Shown in pieces: positions 54,401-61,802 of a DNA stretch of 64,000 nt. Under the pieces are notes generated by a model. It saw nothing but the letters and a program-made list of their open reading frames with translations. It was not told the DNA's origin and ran no database searches. The stretch lies in NCBI RefSeq assembly GCF_032484785.1, contig NZ_JAUETR010000002.1, positions 434,001 through 498,000 on the forward strand, in the 5' to 3' direction. The DNA comes from Bradyrhizobium sp. SZCCHNS1050. GTDB taxonomy: Bacteria > Pseudomonadota > Alphaproteobacteria > Rhizobiales > Xanthobacteraceae. The stretch's first letter is position 1; each line of letters starts with the position of its first letter. The translations under genes and the position numbers were made by a program.

Positions 54401-56382
54401 CCTCGGTCGCACCAACCTCCGGACCTGGGATCGGCGGCACCTCGGTCACCATCACCGGCACCGGCTTCACCGGGGCGACCGCGGTGAATTTCGGCGCCAT
54501 CGCCGCGACCGGCTTCACGGTCAACTCGGCCACATCGATCACCGCGACATCGCCAGCGGGGACCGGCACCGTCGACATCAGGGTCACCACCGCCGGCGGC
54601 ACCTCGGCGGCCTCGGCGGCTGACCAGTTCACCTATATCGGCGCGCCCACCGTGACATCGATCTCGCCGACGTCAGGCCCCGCAGCCGGCGGCACCACGG
54701 TCACCATCACCGGCACCGGCTTCGCCGGCACCACCGGCGCGGGAGGCGTGAAGTTCGGCGCCGTCAATGCGGCGAGCTACACCGTCAATTCCGCGACCTC
54801 GATGACGGCCACCTCGCCCCCCGGCACCGGGGCGGTCGATGTGACCGTGACCAACAACGGGCAGGCGTCCGCGACCTCAGTCGCGGACCGGTTCACCTAT
54901 TTGTCGGCGACGACGCAGACAACCCTGAGCTCGTCGCAGAACCCGAGCCAGGGCGGTCAACCCGTGACGTTCACGGCAACGGTCACAGGGTCTGGTGGAA
55001 CGCCGGCGGGCACGGTCACGTTCAGCGACAACGGCACGCCGATCGGGACCGCGACGCTGAGCGGCGGCGTTGCGGCCTTCACCACATCCGCGCTTGCGGT
55101 GGGCAGCCACACCATCATCGCAAGCTATACCGGCAGCCCAACCTTTGCGGCGAGCACCTCGCCCGGCCTTGCGCAGACCGTGAACGTTCCGCTCGACAGC
55201 GTCAGGCTTCGCGCGTTGCAGCTCAACGTCACCAAGATGGTGGCTCAGAACTCAGGCCAGGCCATTTCCGGGGCGATCGACGATGCCATCGCTGATGGCT
55301 TCAATGATGGCGGCGCGTTCGTGACGCCCAGCAACGGCCGCATGCGCTTCAACTTCTCGGCTGACCCGCGGGACCAGGACGACGCCGCGGCGGCCCCGAG
55401 CTCTGCCAATCCGGGCAGCGATGCCTTTACAGACCGTGGCGGAAACCCCGGCCCGGATGGCAGATCCGCCCGTGGCCGGTCGCGCATCGACAATGCGTTC
55501 GCAGCGATCGACCAGCAGACACCGAAGAAGGCGTTGCGAAAATGGCACGAGGACAAGCAATGGCTGCTCTGGGCCGATGTGCGTGGCACGAACATCGACC
55601 GTTGGAGCACGACGAGCACGTTCGGCGTCACTCAGGCAAGCCAAACCTCGCTCTACGGCCAGCAGATCAACGCGCTGATGGGGTTGACCTACAAGGCGAC
55701 GCCAAATGTCCTGATCGGCGTGCTCGGCGGCTATGAGACCTTCAGCTATACCGAGCAGGATATCAACGGGAAGCTCAAGGGAGACGGCTGGACGGTTGGC
55801 GCCTATCTCGGCTGGAAGATCTTGCCGACACTCCGCTACGATGCGACGGTCGCTTATTCCGGCATCGGCTATAACGGCACGGCCGGGACGGCGCAGGGCA
55901 ATTTCAACGGCGAGCGCTGGATGGCGTCGACGGGACTGACGGGCATGTACAAGGCCTACGGCTTCCTGCTCGAGCCCTCGGCCAAGGTCTACGCGCTGTG
56001 GGAGCACCAGAATGCGTATACCGATTCGCTCGGTACCCGGCAGGGCACCAATGACTTCGCCAGCGGCCGCGCCTCCGGTGGCCTGAGAGCCGCCTACCCG
56101 GTGGCCTGGTTCGACAGCGGCATCGTGCTGACGCCCTTTGTCGGCATGTATGGCGACTATTACTTCAACAAGCAGGATGCCAACACGCTCGCCGACGGCG
56201 GCACCGGTCTGGCATCGACCCCGCTGCTGCAGGGCTGGTCGGCCCGCGCCACGGGCGGTCTCGGCATCAGGACTCAGGGCGGCGCCAGTCTCGGGCTCGG
56301 CGCCGAGTTGGGCGGCATCGGCGGCAGCACCCGCGTCTGGACCTACTCGGCGAGAGCGCGCGTGCCGTTCTCGGCCCAATAG
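51427..56382 (+). CDS. Large autotransporter with eleven IPT/TIG repeats
   Basis: About 1651 residues from the GTG at 51427 (site cgaggggg). A long N-terminal segment with a signal-peptide core (SAVVGLVSFSASDAWA, cleaved near residue 70) precedes a unique domain. Eleven IPT/TIG immunoglobulin-like repeats of about 85 residues follow (each starting like PTVTSISPTSGPxxGGT, ending SAADQFTY), then one Big_3-type Ig domain (TFSDNGTPIGTATLSGG). A linker and a C-terminal autotransporter beta-barrel of about 280 residues complete it. The barrel starts near WLLWADVRG and ends RARVPFSAQ, where the usual terminal aromatic is three residues from the end. Predicted to be exported to the outer membrane with the repeats displayed outside as an adhesin. 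ATG 51451 is an alternative start. Confidence 0.9.
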   Translation: MNLTAGIWMVVRAMGYAIAHAFGFSLDRPPARPSSHATASASKAGARCYAVVSAVVGLVSFSASDAWAANCGAVSALTVSTSIALNSQITFSVNGATGPGATLVPKTGTQYNRIANSGLYNACGTDTNTGFPITGAGSDTSASIAGSNGGVYTITPIETIDPNNGNAYYVTYNLTMTTAPPTTSDTIVLNYSSTTDVGTGTFGTTDSGLTISLTNVTPSLSVTALSPNSGPTAGGNSVVITGTGFTGTTGAGGVKFGSNNATSYVVNSSTQITAVAPVGSAGTVNVTVTNGAPSQAAPANQYTYVAAPTVSSIAPTSGPGSGGTSVVITGTGFTGATAVNFGATSATGFTVNSATQITATSPAGTGTVDVTVTTVGGTSATSAADQFTYIPAPTVTSISPTSGPGAGGTTVTITGTNFSGATAVNFGATPATGFTVDSATSITATSPAGTGTVDVRITTAGGTSATSAADQFTYIPAPTVTSISPTSGPVAGGTTVTITGTNFTGATAVNFGATPATGFTVNSATSITATSPAGTGTVDVRVTIPIGGTSATSASDQFTYVAVPTVTSISPTAGPTTGGTSVTITGTGFSGATAVNFGATPATGFTVNSATSITATSPAGTGTVDVTVTTAGGTSATSAADQFTYVAAPTVTSISPTSGPGAGGTAVTITGTGLSGATAVNFGATPATGFTVNSATSITATSPAGTGTVDVRVTTAGGTSATSAADQFTYIPAPTVTSISPTSGPAAGGTTVTVTGTNFTGATAVNFGATPATGFTVNSATSITATSPAGTGTVDVRVTTAGGTSATSAADQFTFIGPPTVTSISPTSGPVAGGTSVTITGTSFTGATAVNFGATPATGFTVNSATSITATSPAGTGTVDVRVTTPSGTSATSAADQFTYSPVPTVTSIAPTAGPLAGGTSVTLTGTGFTGATAVNFGATPATGFTVNSATSITATAPAGTGTVDVRVTTAGGTSATSAADQFTYTTAPTVTSVAPTSGPGIGGTSVTITGTGFTGATAVNFGAIAATGFTVNSATSITATSPAGTGTVDIRVTTAGGTSAASAADQFTYIGAPTVTSISPTSGPAAGGTTVTITGTGFAGTTGAGGVKFGAVNAASYTVNSATSMTATSPPGTGAVDVTVTNNGQASATSVADRFTYLSATTQTTLSSSQNPSQGGQPVTFTATVTGSGGTPAGTVTFSDNGTPIGTATLSGGVAAFTTSALAVGSHTIIASYTGSPTFAASTSPGLAQTVNVPLDSVRLRALQLNVTKMVAQNSGQAISGAIDDAIADGFNDGGAFVTPSNGRMRFNFSADPRDQDDAAAAPSSANPGSDAFTDRGGNPGPDGRSARGRSRIDNAFAAIDQQTPKKALRKWHEDKQWLLWADVRGTNIDRWSTTSTFGVTQASQTSLYGQQINALMGLTYKATPNVLIGVLGGYETFSYTEQDINGKLKGDGWTVGAYLGWKILPTLRYDATVAYSGIGYNGTAGTAQGNFNGERWMASTGLTGMYKAYGFLLEPSAKVYALWEHQNAYTDSLGTRQGTNDFASGRASGGLRAAYPVAWFDSGIVLTPFVGMYGDYYFNKQDANTLADGGTGLASTPLLQGWSARATGGLGIRTQGGASLGLGAELGGIGGSTRVWTYSARARVPFSAQ
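52083..54900 (+). repeat. Tandem array of about 255-bp units inside the autotransporter gene
   Basis: Eleven in-frame units, each about 255 bp (one is 258), start near 52083, 52347, 52602, 52857, 53115, 53370, 53625, 53880, 54135, 54390 and 54645. The inner units are nearly identical over long stretches at the DNA level, while the first and last are divergent. The array is prone to unit gain and loss by recombination and to collapse in short-read assembly. Confidence 0.9.
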
Positions 56383-56406
56383 AGCTGTGTTGATCGCCGG
56401 AATCAA

Positions 56407-56430
56407 AACCGCCCCGGCATGGGGGCGGTT
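56407..56430 (-). terminator. Bidirectional terminator between the autotransporter and rlpA
   Basis: Perfect 9-bp arms aaccgcccc (56407-56415) and ggggcggtt (56422-56430) with a 6-nt loop. Read on the minus strand the stem is followed by a T-rich run, a good intrinsic terminator for rlpA. It also closes the plus-strand autotransporter gene 25 nt upstream. Confidence 0.8.
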
Positions 56431-56458
56431 CACGTGAACAAGCCGTGCTTGGCGGAGT

Positions 56459-57388
56459 TCAGTACAGGCCGCGGCCGCTCATGATGTCGCGCGCCTCGTT
56501 GGCGCCGTCGTTCGGCTCTGCCCTGCCTTGCGAGACGTAGCGGCCGTCCTGGTCATAGGACACGGCGCGCGGGTTCTCGAGGTTGCGGCCCCGTGTCCTG
56601 CTCGACGCCGACATTTCCGAGGTCGCCGCCATCGAAGCCATGTCGGCCGAACCGTTGCCGAGCGTGTAGGGACGCCCCTCGGGCAGCGGGACCTCGCCGC
56701 GAATCGGGCGGCCTGAGCCGATCTCGGGAACGAACGGCCGGGCGGAGGCGACGCGGACGAGAGAAGGCGCCGGCGCCGGGATGCCGGTGCGCAGGGTTGC
56801 CATCAGTTGGGTATCGTCGGACCCTTCGAGAGGGGCGCGGCCGACATATTCGACGCGGACGCGGGCGACGCCGTTGCCCTTGAACTCGAGCAGATCGGCC
56901 GCCTTGTTGGAGACGTCGATCAGCCGGTTGCCGTGGTACGGGCCGCGATCATTGATGCGGACGATGAGCGATTTGCCGTTGGCGAGATTGGTGACGCGGG
57001 CGTAGCTCGGCAGCGGCAGCGTCGGATGGGCGGCCGTCAGCGACGTCATGTCGAAGACCTCGCCATTGGCTGTCAGCCGGCCGTGAAAATCATCGCCATA
57101 CCAGGAGGCCATGCCCTCGGCGCGATAGTTGGTGTCCTCCTCGGGAACATAGGTCTTGCCGGCGACGGTATAGGGCTTGCCGATGCGGTAGACGCCACCG
57201 CCCTTCGGCACCGGCTCGCCGAATCCGACGACGCGCGGGCTCGACGACACGCCGTATTTCGGATCGACCTTGCTGGCGAACTTGTTGGACGAGGCGCAGT
57301 TCGCGACCATCAGGCAGGCGAGGACGGCGACGGCACTGCGCACCGCTCTCTCGACCGGATCTGTTTGACCAATCCCCATCGACCCCAA
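56459..57388 (-). CDS. rlpA: Septal ring lytic transglycosylase RlpA family protein
   Basis: A 309-residue secreted protein. A hydrophobic N-terminus ends in VANC, a lipobox-like motif with an unusual Asn before Cys. The double-psi beta-barrel follows at about residues 90-185: GMASWYGDDFHGRLTANGE, FDMTSLTAAHPTLPLPSYARV and IVRINDRGPYHGNRLIDVS. No SPOR domain is visible at the C-terminus, which is low-complexity. RlpA proteins cut naked glycan strands during division. Confidence 0.92.
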   Translation of the reverse strand: MGSMGIGQTDPVERAVRSAVAVLACLMVANCASSNKFASKVDPKYGVSSSPRVVGFGEPVPKGGGVYRIGKPYTVAGKTYVPEEDTNYRAEGMASWYGDDFHGRLTANGEVFDMTSLTAAHPTLPLPSYARVTNLANGKSLIVRINDRGPYHGNRLIDVSNKAADLLEFKGNGVARVRVEYVGRAPLEGSDDTQLMATLRTGIPAPAPSLVRVASARPFVPEIGSGRPIRGEVPLPEGRPYTLGNGSADMASMAATSEMSASSRTRGRNLENPRAVSYDQDGRYVSQGRAEPNDGANEARDIMSGRGLY

Positions 57389-57742
57389 TTACCAATGTGC
57401 CGGTCGCAGCCGAGCCATCCCGTCAGGCCCGCGCGTCCCGGCTTGTCCCCGAGTCGCATCCCCGCAACTCAATGCACAAGGATAACGCAACCCGAAGACG
57501 GCGGAAATGGGGTGGGCCCCGCCGTGGTTAACCGGAGCTTTCCTGCGGTTGTGACGTGGACGGTGGCCGCCCAGGCGTGCACCTCCGCTGTGCCTCCGTG
57601 TTGCGAGTGCACCTTTTTGGACACATATGTTGCGTGAAATCCTCACCTACGAGTGTTCTCATTTCCCGGGACCTGAATCATTTTGACTGTGCAGGGCTGC
57701 ACGTCGTTTGCTTCACGTGGGGCGCAACAGGGTGTGTTCGCT

Positions 57743-57832
57743 ATGATCGAAGCAATGACGGCAGTGATGGGCTTGGTTGGCGCCGGGATCTTCCTTGCTC
57801 ATGCGTTTGAAGGCGTCCGCTCGCGGGCCTGA
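57743..57832 (+). CDS. Candidate small membrane protein, 29 residues
   Basis: The frame encodes MIEAMTAVMGLVGAGIFLAH followed by AFEGVRSRA. It would be one hydrophobic helix with a short basic tail, a layout common among small bacterial membrane proteins. A purine-rich site (cagggtg) lies 7-8 nt upstream of the ATG. It is supported only by composition and ribosome site; comparison with related genomes would decide. Confidence 0.45.
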   Translation: MIEAMTAVMGLVGAGIFLAHAFEGVRSRA

Positions 57833-58035
57833 GTCCGGACGGATCGGACAGCCGACGCCATGGTCGGCTCTCGTCCGCGTCGATGTTTGCGTCCGCTTCA
57901 ATAACGACACTTCAGGAGCATCCCTGAAGCTGGCAGTTTCGACCAGCAGATCATCCAGACCGCTCATCGCCCGGCCCTCGGTTTTCTCCGGCCGGTGCGA
58001 GATCGGACCGGTAGCGCAGCCGCAGCAGGTGGCCC

Positions 58036-58164
58036 ATGCGACACCAAGATTTACGACATCAAGCGTTGCGACACCAAGACTTGCTCTCGGGGAGCTTTCT
58101 CGCCCTGGCAGCGCTGAGCACGGCAATCTTGTGCTCCGGCCTGATGGCTTTTGCGCTCAGGTGA
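58036..58164 (+). CDS. Candidate small membrane protein, 42 residues
   Basis: The frame starts MRHQDLRHQALRHQDL, a threefold RHQxL-type repeat, then has one hydrophobic helix (FLALAALSTAILCSGLMAFAL) and ends. The aggtgg upstream is close to the ATG (3 nt), so the true start may be later. Weakly supported and listed because no other gene occupies the region. Confidence 0.3.
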   Translation: MRHQDLRHQALRHQDLLSGSFLALAALSTAILCSGLMAFALR

Positions 58165-58306
58165 GCGCGGGCTTTGAGCTGAGGCCGTCCGGGCAGGCGT
58201 GAATGCGCCGTTGACGAGCCGCAAGCCCGCACCCTAAACAAGGATCGCGTCGATACCGCGCCGCCGTGGCGTGGACGTCACCGACGTCCCGGACACGACG
58301 CCGGAT

Positions 58307-58396
58307 GGAAGGGTGGCCGAGTGGTTTAAGGCACCGGTCTTGAAAACCGGCGTGCCCGCAAGGGTACCGTGGGTTCGAATCCCACCCCTTCCGCCA
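58307..58396 (+). tRNA. tRNA-Ser (anticodon TGA)
   Basis: Acceptor arms GGAAGGG (58307-58313) and CCCTTCC (58386-58392), discriminator G and encoded CCA (58394-58396). The anticodon loop cttgaaa gives TGA. A long variable arm (class II) and the T arm with GGTTCGAATCC are present. Confidence 0.97.
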
Positions 58397-58682
58397 AGAC
58401 ATCAATAAAATCAATAATTTGCAGAGCGCTTAGGCTTCCAGCGCGCAATCCAAGGCACAATGCGCTCAGGATTGCTTTCGGCCTTGTCCTGCTGACTGCC
58501 CTGCTCTGGCTGTCCTTGTGCTTGGCGGTCCTGTCGAGGGCAAAGGCTCGCGCTCGGCCATTCCTTGAAGCTGTCCGGATGCCAAGCGCGATGCTTTGAC
58601 CGGGTGCGTTGTTGCCGATTGCATAAGGGGATGCACTCGCCCCCGCGGCCCAACCATGGGCTTCGAGAGGAGGTGAGTTGGC

Positions 58683-58823
58683 ATGACACAATGCGAAGCT
58701 TGCGCGGGCAAAGGCTATCACGTGGAAATGCGGCCGGTTCGATGGGGCAAGAAAAACGAGCCCTATCGTGAGTGTCCAAAGTGCGAAGGGACTGGAAAAA
58801 CCAAACCAGAGGCGTTCGACTAG
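58683..58823 (+). CDS. Small zinc-ribbon-like protein, 46 residues (DnaJ-type CxxCxGxG pair)
   Basis: The frame begins MTQCEACAGKGYHVEM and later has YRECPKCEGTGKTKPE. The two CxxCxGxG motifs are those of the DnaJ/HSP40 zinc centre, enough for one Zn ion. The ribosome site aggaggtgag is close to a perfect Shine-Dalgarno, 5-8 nt from the ATG. A terminator-like hairpin follows 25 nt after the stop. Together these make a real gene likely although it is very short. Function unknown; possibly an RNA- or protein-binding zinc ribbon. It stands alone 286 nt after tRNA-Ser. Confidence 0.8.
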   Translation: MTQCEACAGKGYHVEMRPVRWGKKNEPYRECPKCEGTGKTKPEAFD

Positions 58824-58847
58824 GGCGTAGTCCGGGCCAAACACTAA

Positions 58848-58872
58848 ACCCGCCGGTGCGGAGCCGGCGGGT
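58848..58872 (+). terminator. Hairpin after the zinc-ribbon gene
   Basis: Perfect 9-bp arms acccgccgg (58848-58856) and ccggcgggt (58864-58872) with a 7-nt loop, followed by cgttct. It terminates the small gene and may also serve minus-strand transcription. Between 58879 and 58999 the minus strand has a short 3'-like frame ending DVEEDEIVAKLI with no start, possibly a gene remnant. Confidence 0.7.
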
Positions 58873-58999
58873 CGTTCTCAGATCAGCTTTGCGACGATCT
58901 CGTCCTCTTCCACGTCCCCGAACTTGTTGCTGATCGCAGTGCGTGCGATGGACCGGCTGGCTGCGCAACGCTGGCGAGGCGCCCGCCGCCTCCCCGTGC

Positions 59000-60343
59000 T
59001 CAGAGCCGGGCGCCTGGCCAACGACCAGGGTGCGCTCCAGGGCTTGCCTGCGGCGCGCGGTGGCCGTTCACAGCGCCGGCGGTCTCGGGCGTCACGCCGA
59101 CCCGCTCCATCAGTTCGCGAACGTCGCGGATGCGGCTGTCGAGAAGGCCGTGCATCTCAGTCAGCGTCCAGCGCAGCTCATCCACCGCGCCCGGCGCCGC
59201 GTCGGGAAAATGCGAGAGATGATAGATCATCTCGTTGAGCACCTGCCGCAGCCCGTACAGGTCGTCATGGGCGAGCTTCTGGACGTCGAGCTGGCCGAGG
59301 AGCCGCTGCACGAAGCTGCGGCGATCGGGCGGTACATGGCGCAGATCGACGAACCGGTTGACGTGGAAGGCGCGCGGCGCCTCGGCACTGCCGGCCGCTT
59401 GGGCCAGCGCGAGGCGCACGCTGTCCGCGTTGAGGTCCTCGGTATCGACGGAGAGCGTGTTCGGGAACAGGCTCTTGTAGCGTTCGATCAAGGCGTGGGT
59501 CTTGTCGTAGTACCAGCCGAACTTCTCGGCCAGCGACAGATCCATCCATTGCTGCTTCGACATCTCTCCGAAGTGGAAAGCGGTCGGACGCTTGCGCTGC
59601 GCGGCCGGCGAGTCGGCGTAGTAGAGGTGGTTCTGCGGCGACAGCTCGGCATTCTCCACCAGACTTGCGATGCATGCCGCGCGGTCACGCCGGCGCAGAT
59701 GCACCAGCGTGACCTGATCGCCGAGGAGCTCGGCGATGATCGGCAGCACGGCCGCGTAGCCGTTGCCGACGACGCAAGCATGGGGGCAATCGAGGATCGT
59801 CTGACGAATCTGATCCGCGAAGCTGGGATCGTTGGTTTCCTTGAGCTGGCAGAACAGCTCATTGAGCTCGCTCGACGCCCATTCGTGCACGGCCCTGTCG
59901 CCGTTGCCCTGGTTGTCGAACACCTCCTGCATCATCCGCGTCAGCGACGTCGTGCCGTCCCGGCCGGTGCCGACGCACAGCACCCGCAGCGTGGAAGGCG
60001 GAGAATTCCTCAGGGCCGCGTCGCGGCCATTGCCGGAGGGGCGCGTCGCTCCATTGTCCGAGACCACGGCCAGGCGCTTACGCGCCAGCCGGCGAAGCTC
60101 CGCGGACGCCGCCTCCCACTCCAGCCTATAGCCGTCGCGCTCGTCGCGCAGGCGGCCCATGATCACGCCCCTTTCTTCCGTGATGCGCCTGTACCGCTCG
60201 GACTCGTCCTTCGCGGCGATCAACTCCGCTTGCAGCGCATCGACGAAGCGTTTCACATCCGCATCGAGGCGGCTTTCGGTGCTGGCGGTGTCAATCCCCA
60301 ACCGGTTCTCGATCCACCGGCGCAGTCGCACTCTCGACAACAA
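59000..60343 (-). CDS. P-loop sulfotransferase-like protein with N-terminal coiled coil
   Basis: A 447-residue protein. Residues 20-90 are a charged coiled coil (DADVKRFVDALQAELIAAKDESERYRR region). The catalytic-type domain starts near 118 with VLCVGTGRDGTTSLTRMM, matching the 5'-phosphosulfate loop of PAPS sulfotransferases, and LVHLRRRDRAACIASL fits the 3'-phosphate region. The C-terminus is helical and ends in a Pro/Gly-rich tail. The target is unknown; modification of a surface glycan or lipid is possible. It stands alone. Confidence 0.7.
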   Translation of the reverse strand: MLSRVRLRRWIENRLGIDTASTESRLDADVKRFVDALQAELIAAKDESERYRRITEERGVIMGRLRDERDGYRLEWEAASAELRRLARKRLAVVSDNGATRPSGNGRDAALRNSPPSTLRVLCVGTGRDGTTSLTRMMQEVFDNQGNGDRAVHEWASSELNELFCQLKETNDPSFADQIRQTILDCPHACVVGNGYAAVLPIIAELLGDQVTLVHLRRRDRAACIASLVENAELSPQNHLYYADSPAAQRKRPTAFHFGEMSKQQWMDLSLAEKFGWYYDKTHALIERYKSLFPNTLSVDTEDLNADSVRLALAQAAGSAEAPRAFHVNRFVDLRHVPPDRRSFVQRLLGQLDVQKLAHDDLYGLRQVLNEMIYHLSHFPDAAPGAVDELRWTLTEMHGLLDSRIRDVRELMERVGVTPETAGAVNGHRAPQASPGAHPGRWPGARL

Positions 60344-60688
60344 TAATCCTCCAAGAAATCGAGCCGAACGGCCTGCTGATCGTTAGCCGCCCGATCGCTG
60401 CTGCGATTCAGCACGCCTGCGAAGACCGCCCTGCCGGCTCCGGCTCTCCATGTAATACAATTGCAATGTACATCAAACTGCATCGCAATTCGGTTGCAGA
60501 GGCAGCGATGTTGGCCGGCACGTTGCGCGAGCCGCGCCCGCTCGTGCCCGAAAAATGTGCATGCCGCGCGACCAATGGCCATTTGAGGGTATTAATACAC
60601 CGCGATGCGGCGCGAGTGCGGTGGTCATGCGTCACGGCACGCCGCTGCTGCCAACGGGCACGGCCGCGACGACGCCAACTCCGTTGAG
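60344..60688. other. Gap between two minus-strand genes
   Basis: About 345 nt, more A/T-rich near 60445-60500. A 73-codon plus-strand frame from 60466 is present but lacks a ribosome site and any motif, so I do not call it. The motif tgcatcgca near 60479 recurs in inverted form (tgcgatgca) in the gap upstream of the next importer. No other structure seen. Confidence 0.35.
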
Positions 60689-61417
60689 CTAGTCCAGCCC
60701 GCGCTCGCGACTCAGGCGCACCATCTCGTCGATGAAGATCTGCTTCTGCTTGTCGTCGAGGCTGGTGAACAGCGGTTCCGATGTGTCGGCCACCGCGCGC
60801 TGGTCGGCGGCGCGATCGACCAGGAACTGAGCCTCGTTGCGCATCTGCTCGACGATGTCGTCCGGCGGATCGCGCTTCGACCGCGCGATGCGCAGCTCGA
60901 GTCGATCCGCGCCGTTGCGGCCGAGCGCGTGCATCGCGTTGGCGAACGGACCCCAGTTCTTCGCCTGCTCTTCCGTCAGGTTCAGCCCGGTCTTCAGGCG
61001 CTCGATATTGCTATCGCTGTTGGCGACGATCTGGTCGGCCGTGAGTTGCGGGGCGCCCGGCTGCGTCAGCATCGGCGTCGCCTTGGCGACCTTGCTCGTC
61101 TTCGTCGCCTTGGAAGGCTTCGCCTTCCTGCCCTCGGCCGGCGGCGCCTCGGGCTGCGCACTCTGCTGGCCGCTGTTGCCGGTGAACGCCCCGGTCACGC
61201 CGGTGACCACGCCGACGACACCGCCGATCGCGCCGCCGAGCACACCGCCGACCGGGCCCGCCGCCCTGTTGCCTTCGCGCGCACCCTGCTCGACGCCCTT
61301 GAACAGGCCCTGCGCGGCAGGCTGACGCGGCAGGCCCACAAGGCCAATGAGGCCTATTGACACTCCTATTGCGATGCACCGGAAAGACCGGCGCCAGATG
61401 CCGGGGCTCATCATCAT
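60689..61417 (-). CDS. LTXXQ-motif (Spy/CpxP-like) periplasmic protein
   Basis: A 242-residue exported protein. The start is one of three consecutive ATGs (61417, 61414, 61411), giving a signal peptide cleaved near RQPAAQG. A Gly-rich helix with glycine-zipper pattern (GGVLGGAIGGVVGVVTGVTG) follows, then a Lys/Ala linker. The helical domain has the two LTXXQ-type motifs (LNLTEEQAKNW and FTSLDDKQKQIF). Family members are periplasmic chaperone-like stress proteins. No two-component partner is adjacent. Confidence 0.82.
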   Translation of the reverse strand: MMMSPGIWRRSFRCIAIGVSIGLIGLVGLPRQPAAQGLFKGVEQGAREGNRAAGPVGGVLGGAIGGVVGVVTGVTGAFTGNSGQQSAQPEAPPAEGRKAKPSKATKTSKVAKATPMLTQPGAPQLTADQIVANSDSNIERLKTGLNLTEEQAKNWGPFANAMHALGRNGADRLELRIARSKRDPPDDIVEQMRNEAQFLVDRAADQRAVADTSEPLFTSLDDKQKQIFIDEMVRLSRERGLD

Positions 61418-61802
61418 CAGTTCAGGCTCCGTGCGCAGTCGCTGGTCGTGACGACCATGATTCCAACGAATTCTACCGTTGCCGCAACGCGCAAGTCCAT
61501 CTGCCGCACGCGGCGCGATGCATCGGACGTGCCCAGCTGCACTGGTTCCTCTCGGCTTCCTGCTCGGCCGAGACGCGCTTTGCACTGCAACGCTCAGCAC
61601 TGCGATGCAATCAGTTGCGGAACCTGCGACGAAATGTGCACGCCATTAGTTCTAGGATTCGCCTCACCGGCTTTCTCGACAGCCGCTCGCAATTCTGCTC
61701 TGATTGCATCCAAGCGAAATCCATGCGCGCATGACGCGACGCAACAACTAACAAATCGGATTCGCATCGACAGAATGCTTGGCTCACCAGGGAGGGAACG
61801 CC
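61418..61802. other. Divergent gap upstream of the sugar importer
   Basis: About 385 nt with no credible gene. It must carry the promoter for the importer. Several similar words (tgcgatgca, gatgcatcg, cagttgcgg) occur but form no clean operator. Confidence 0.35.

Larger units (their letters stand above)
57389..58306. other. Long gap between rlpA and tRNA-Ser
   Basis: About 920 nt without a conventional gene. It contains two short candidate membrane-protein frames (57743-57832 and 58036-58164), listed separately, and a local direct repeat of gcgacaccaaga-type sequence near 58038 and 58067. Longer open frames in this region on either strand have no recognisable motif. Confidence 0.5.

Noticed and set aside
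52102..54632. Series of 70-84-codon minus-strand frames, one per repeat unit
   Set aside because: They recur only because the DNA unit recurs; the translations are mirror products of the plus-strand repeats.
52083..54900. Regularly spaced repeats that could suggest a CRISPR array
   Set aside because: Units are about 255 bp, fully coding, and translate to IPT/TIG domains; there are no short repeats with unique spacers and no cas genes.
57777..58202. 141-codon plus-strand frame upstream of tRNA-Ser
   Set aside because: Arg/Pro/Ser-rich with no motif and poor ribosome site; it overlaps the better candidates for tiny membrane proteins.
58326..58968. Minus-strand frames overlapping tRNA-Ser and the small zinc-ribbon gene
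   Set aside because: They run through the tRNA and lack motifs; the plus-strand small gene has strong independent signals.
58879..58999. Minus-strand 3'-like frame ending DVEEDEIVAKLI
   Set aside because: It has no start codon and is too short to assign; kept only as a note in the adjacent terminator entry.
58307..60343. Integrative element at tRNA-Ser
   Set aside because: No integrase nearby and no repeated copy of the tRNA 3' end seen in the window.
60466..60687. 73-codon plus-strand frame
   Set aside because: No ribosome site, no motif, and Arg/Cys-rich composition typical of a chance frame.
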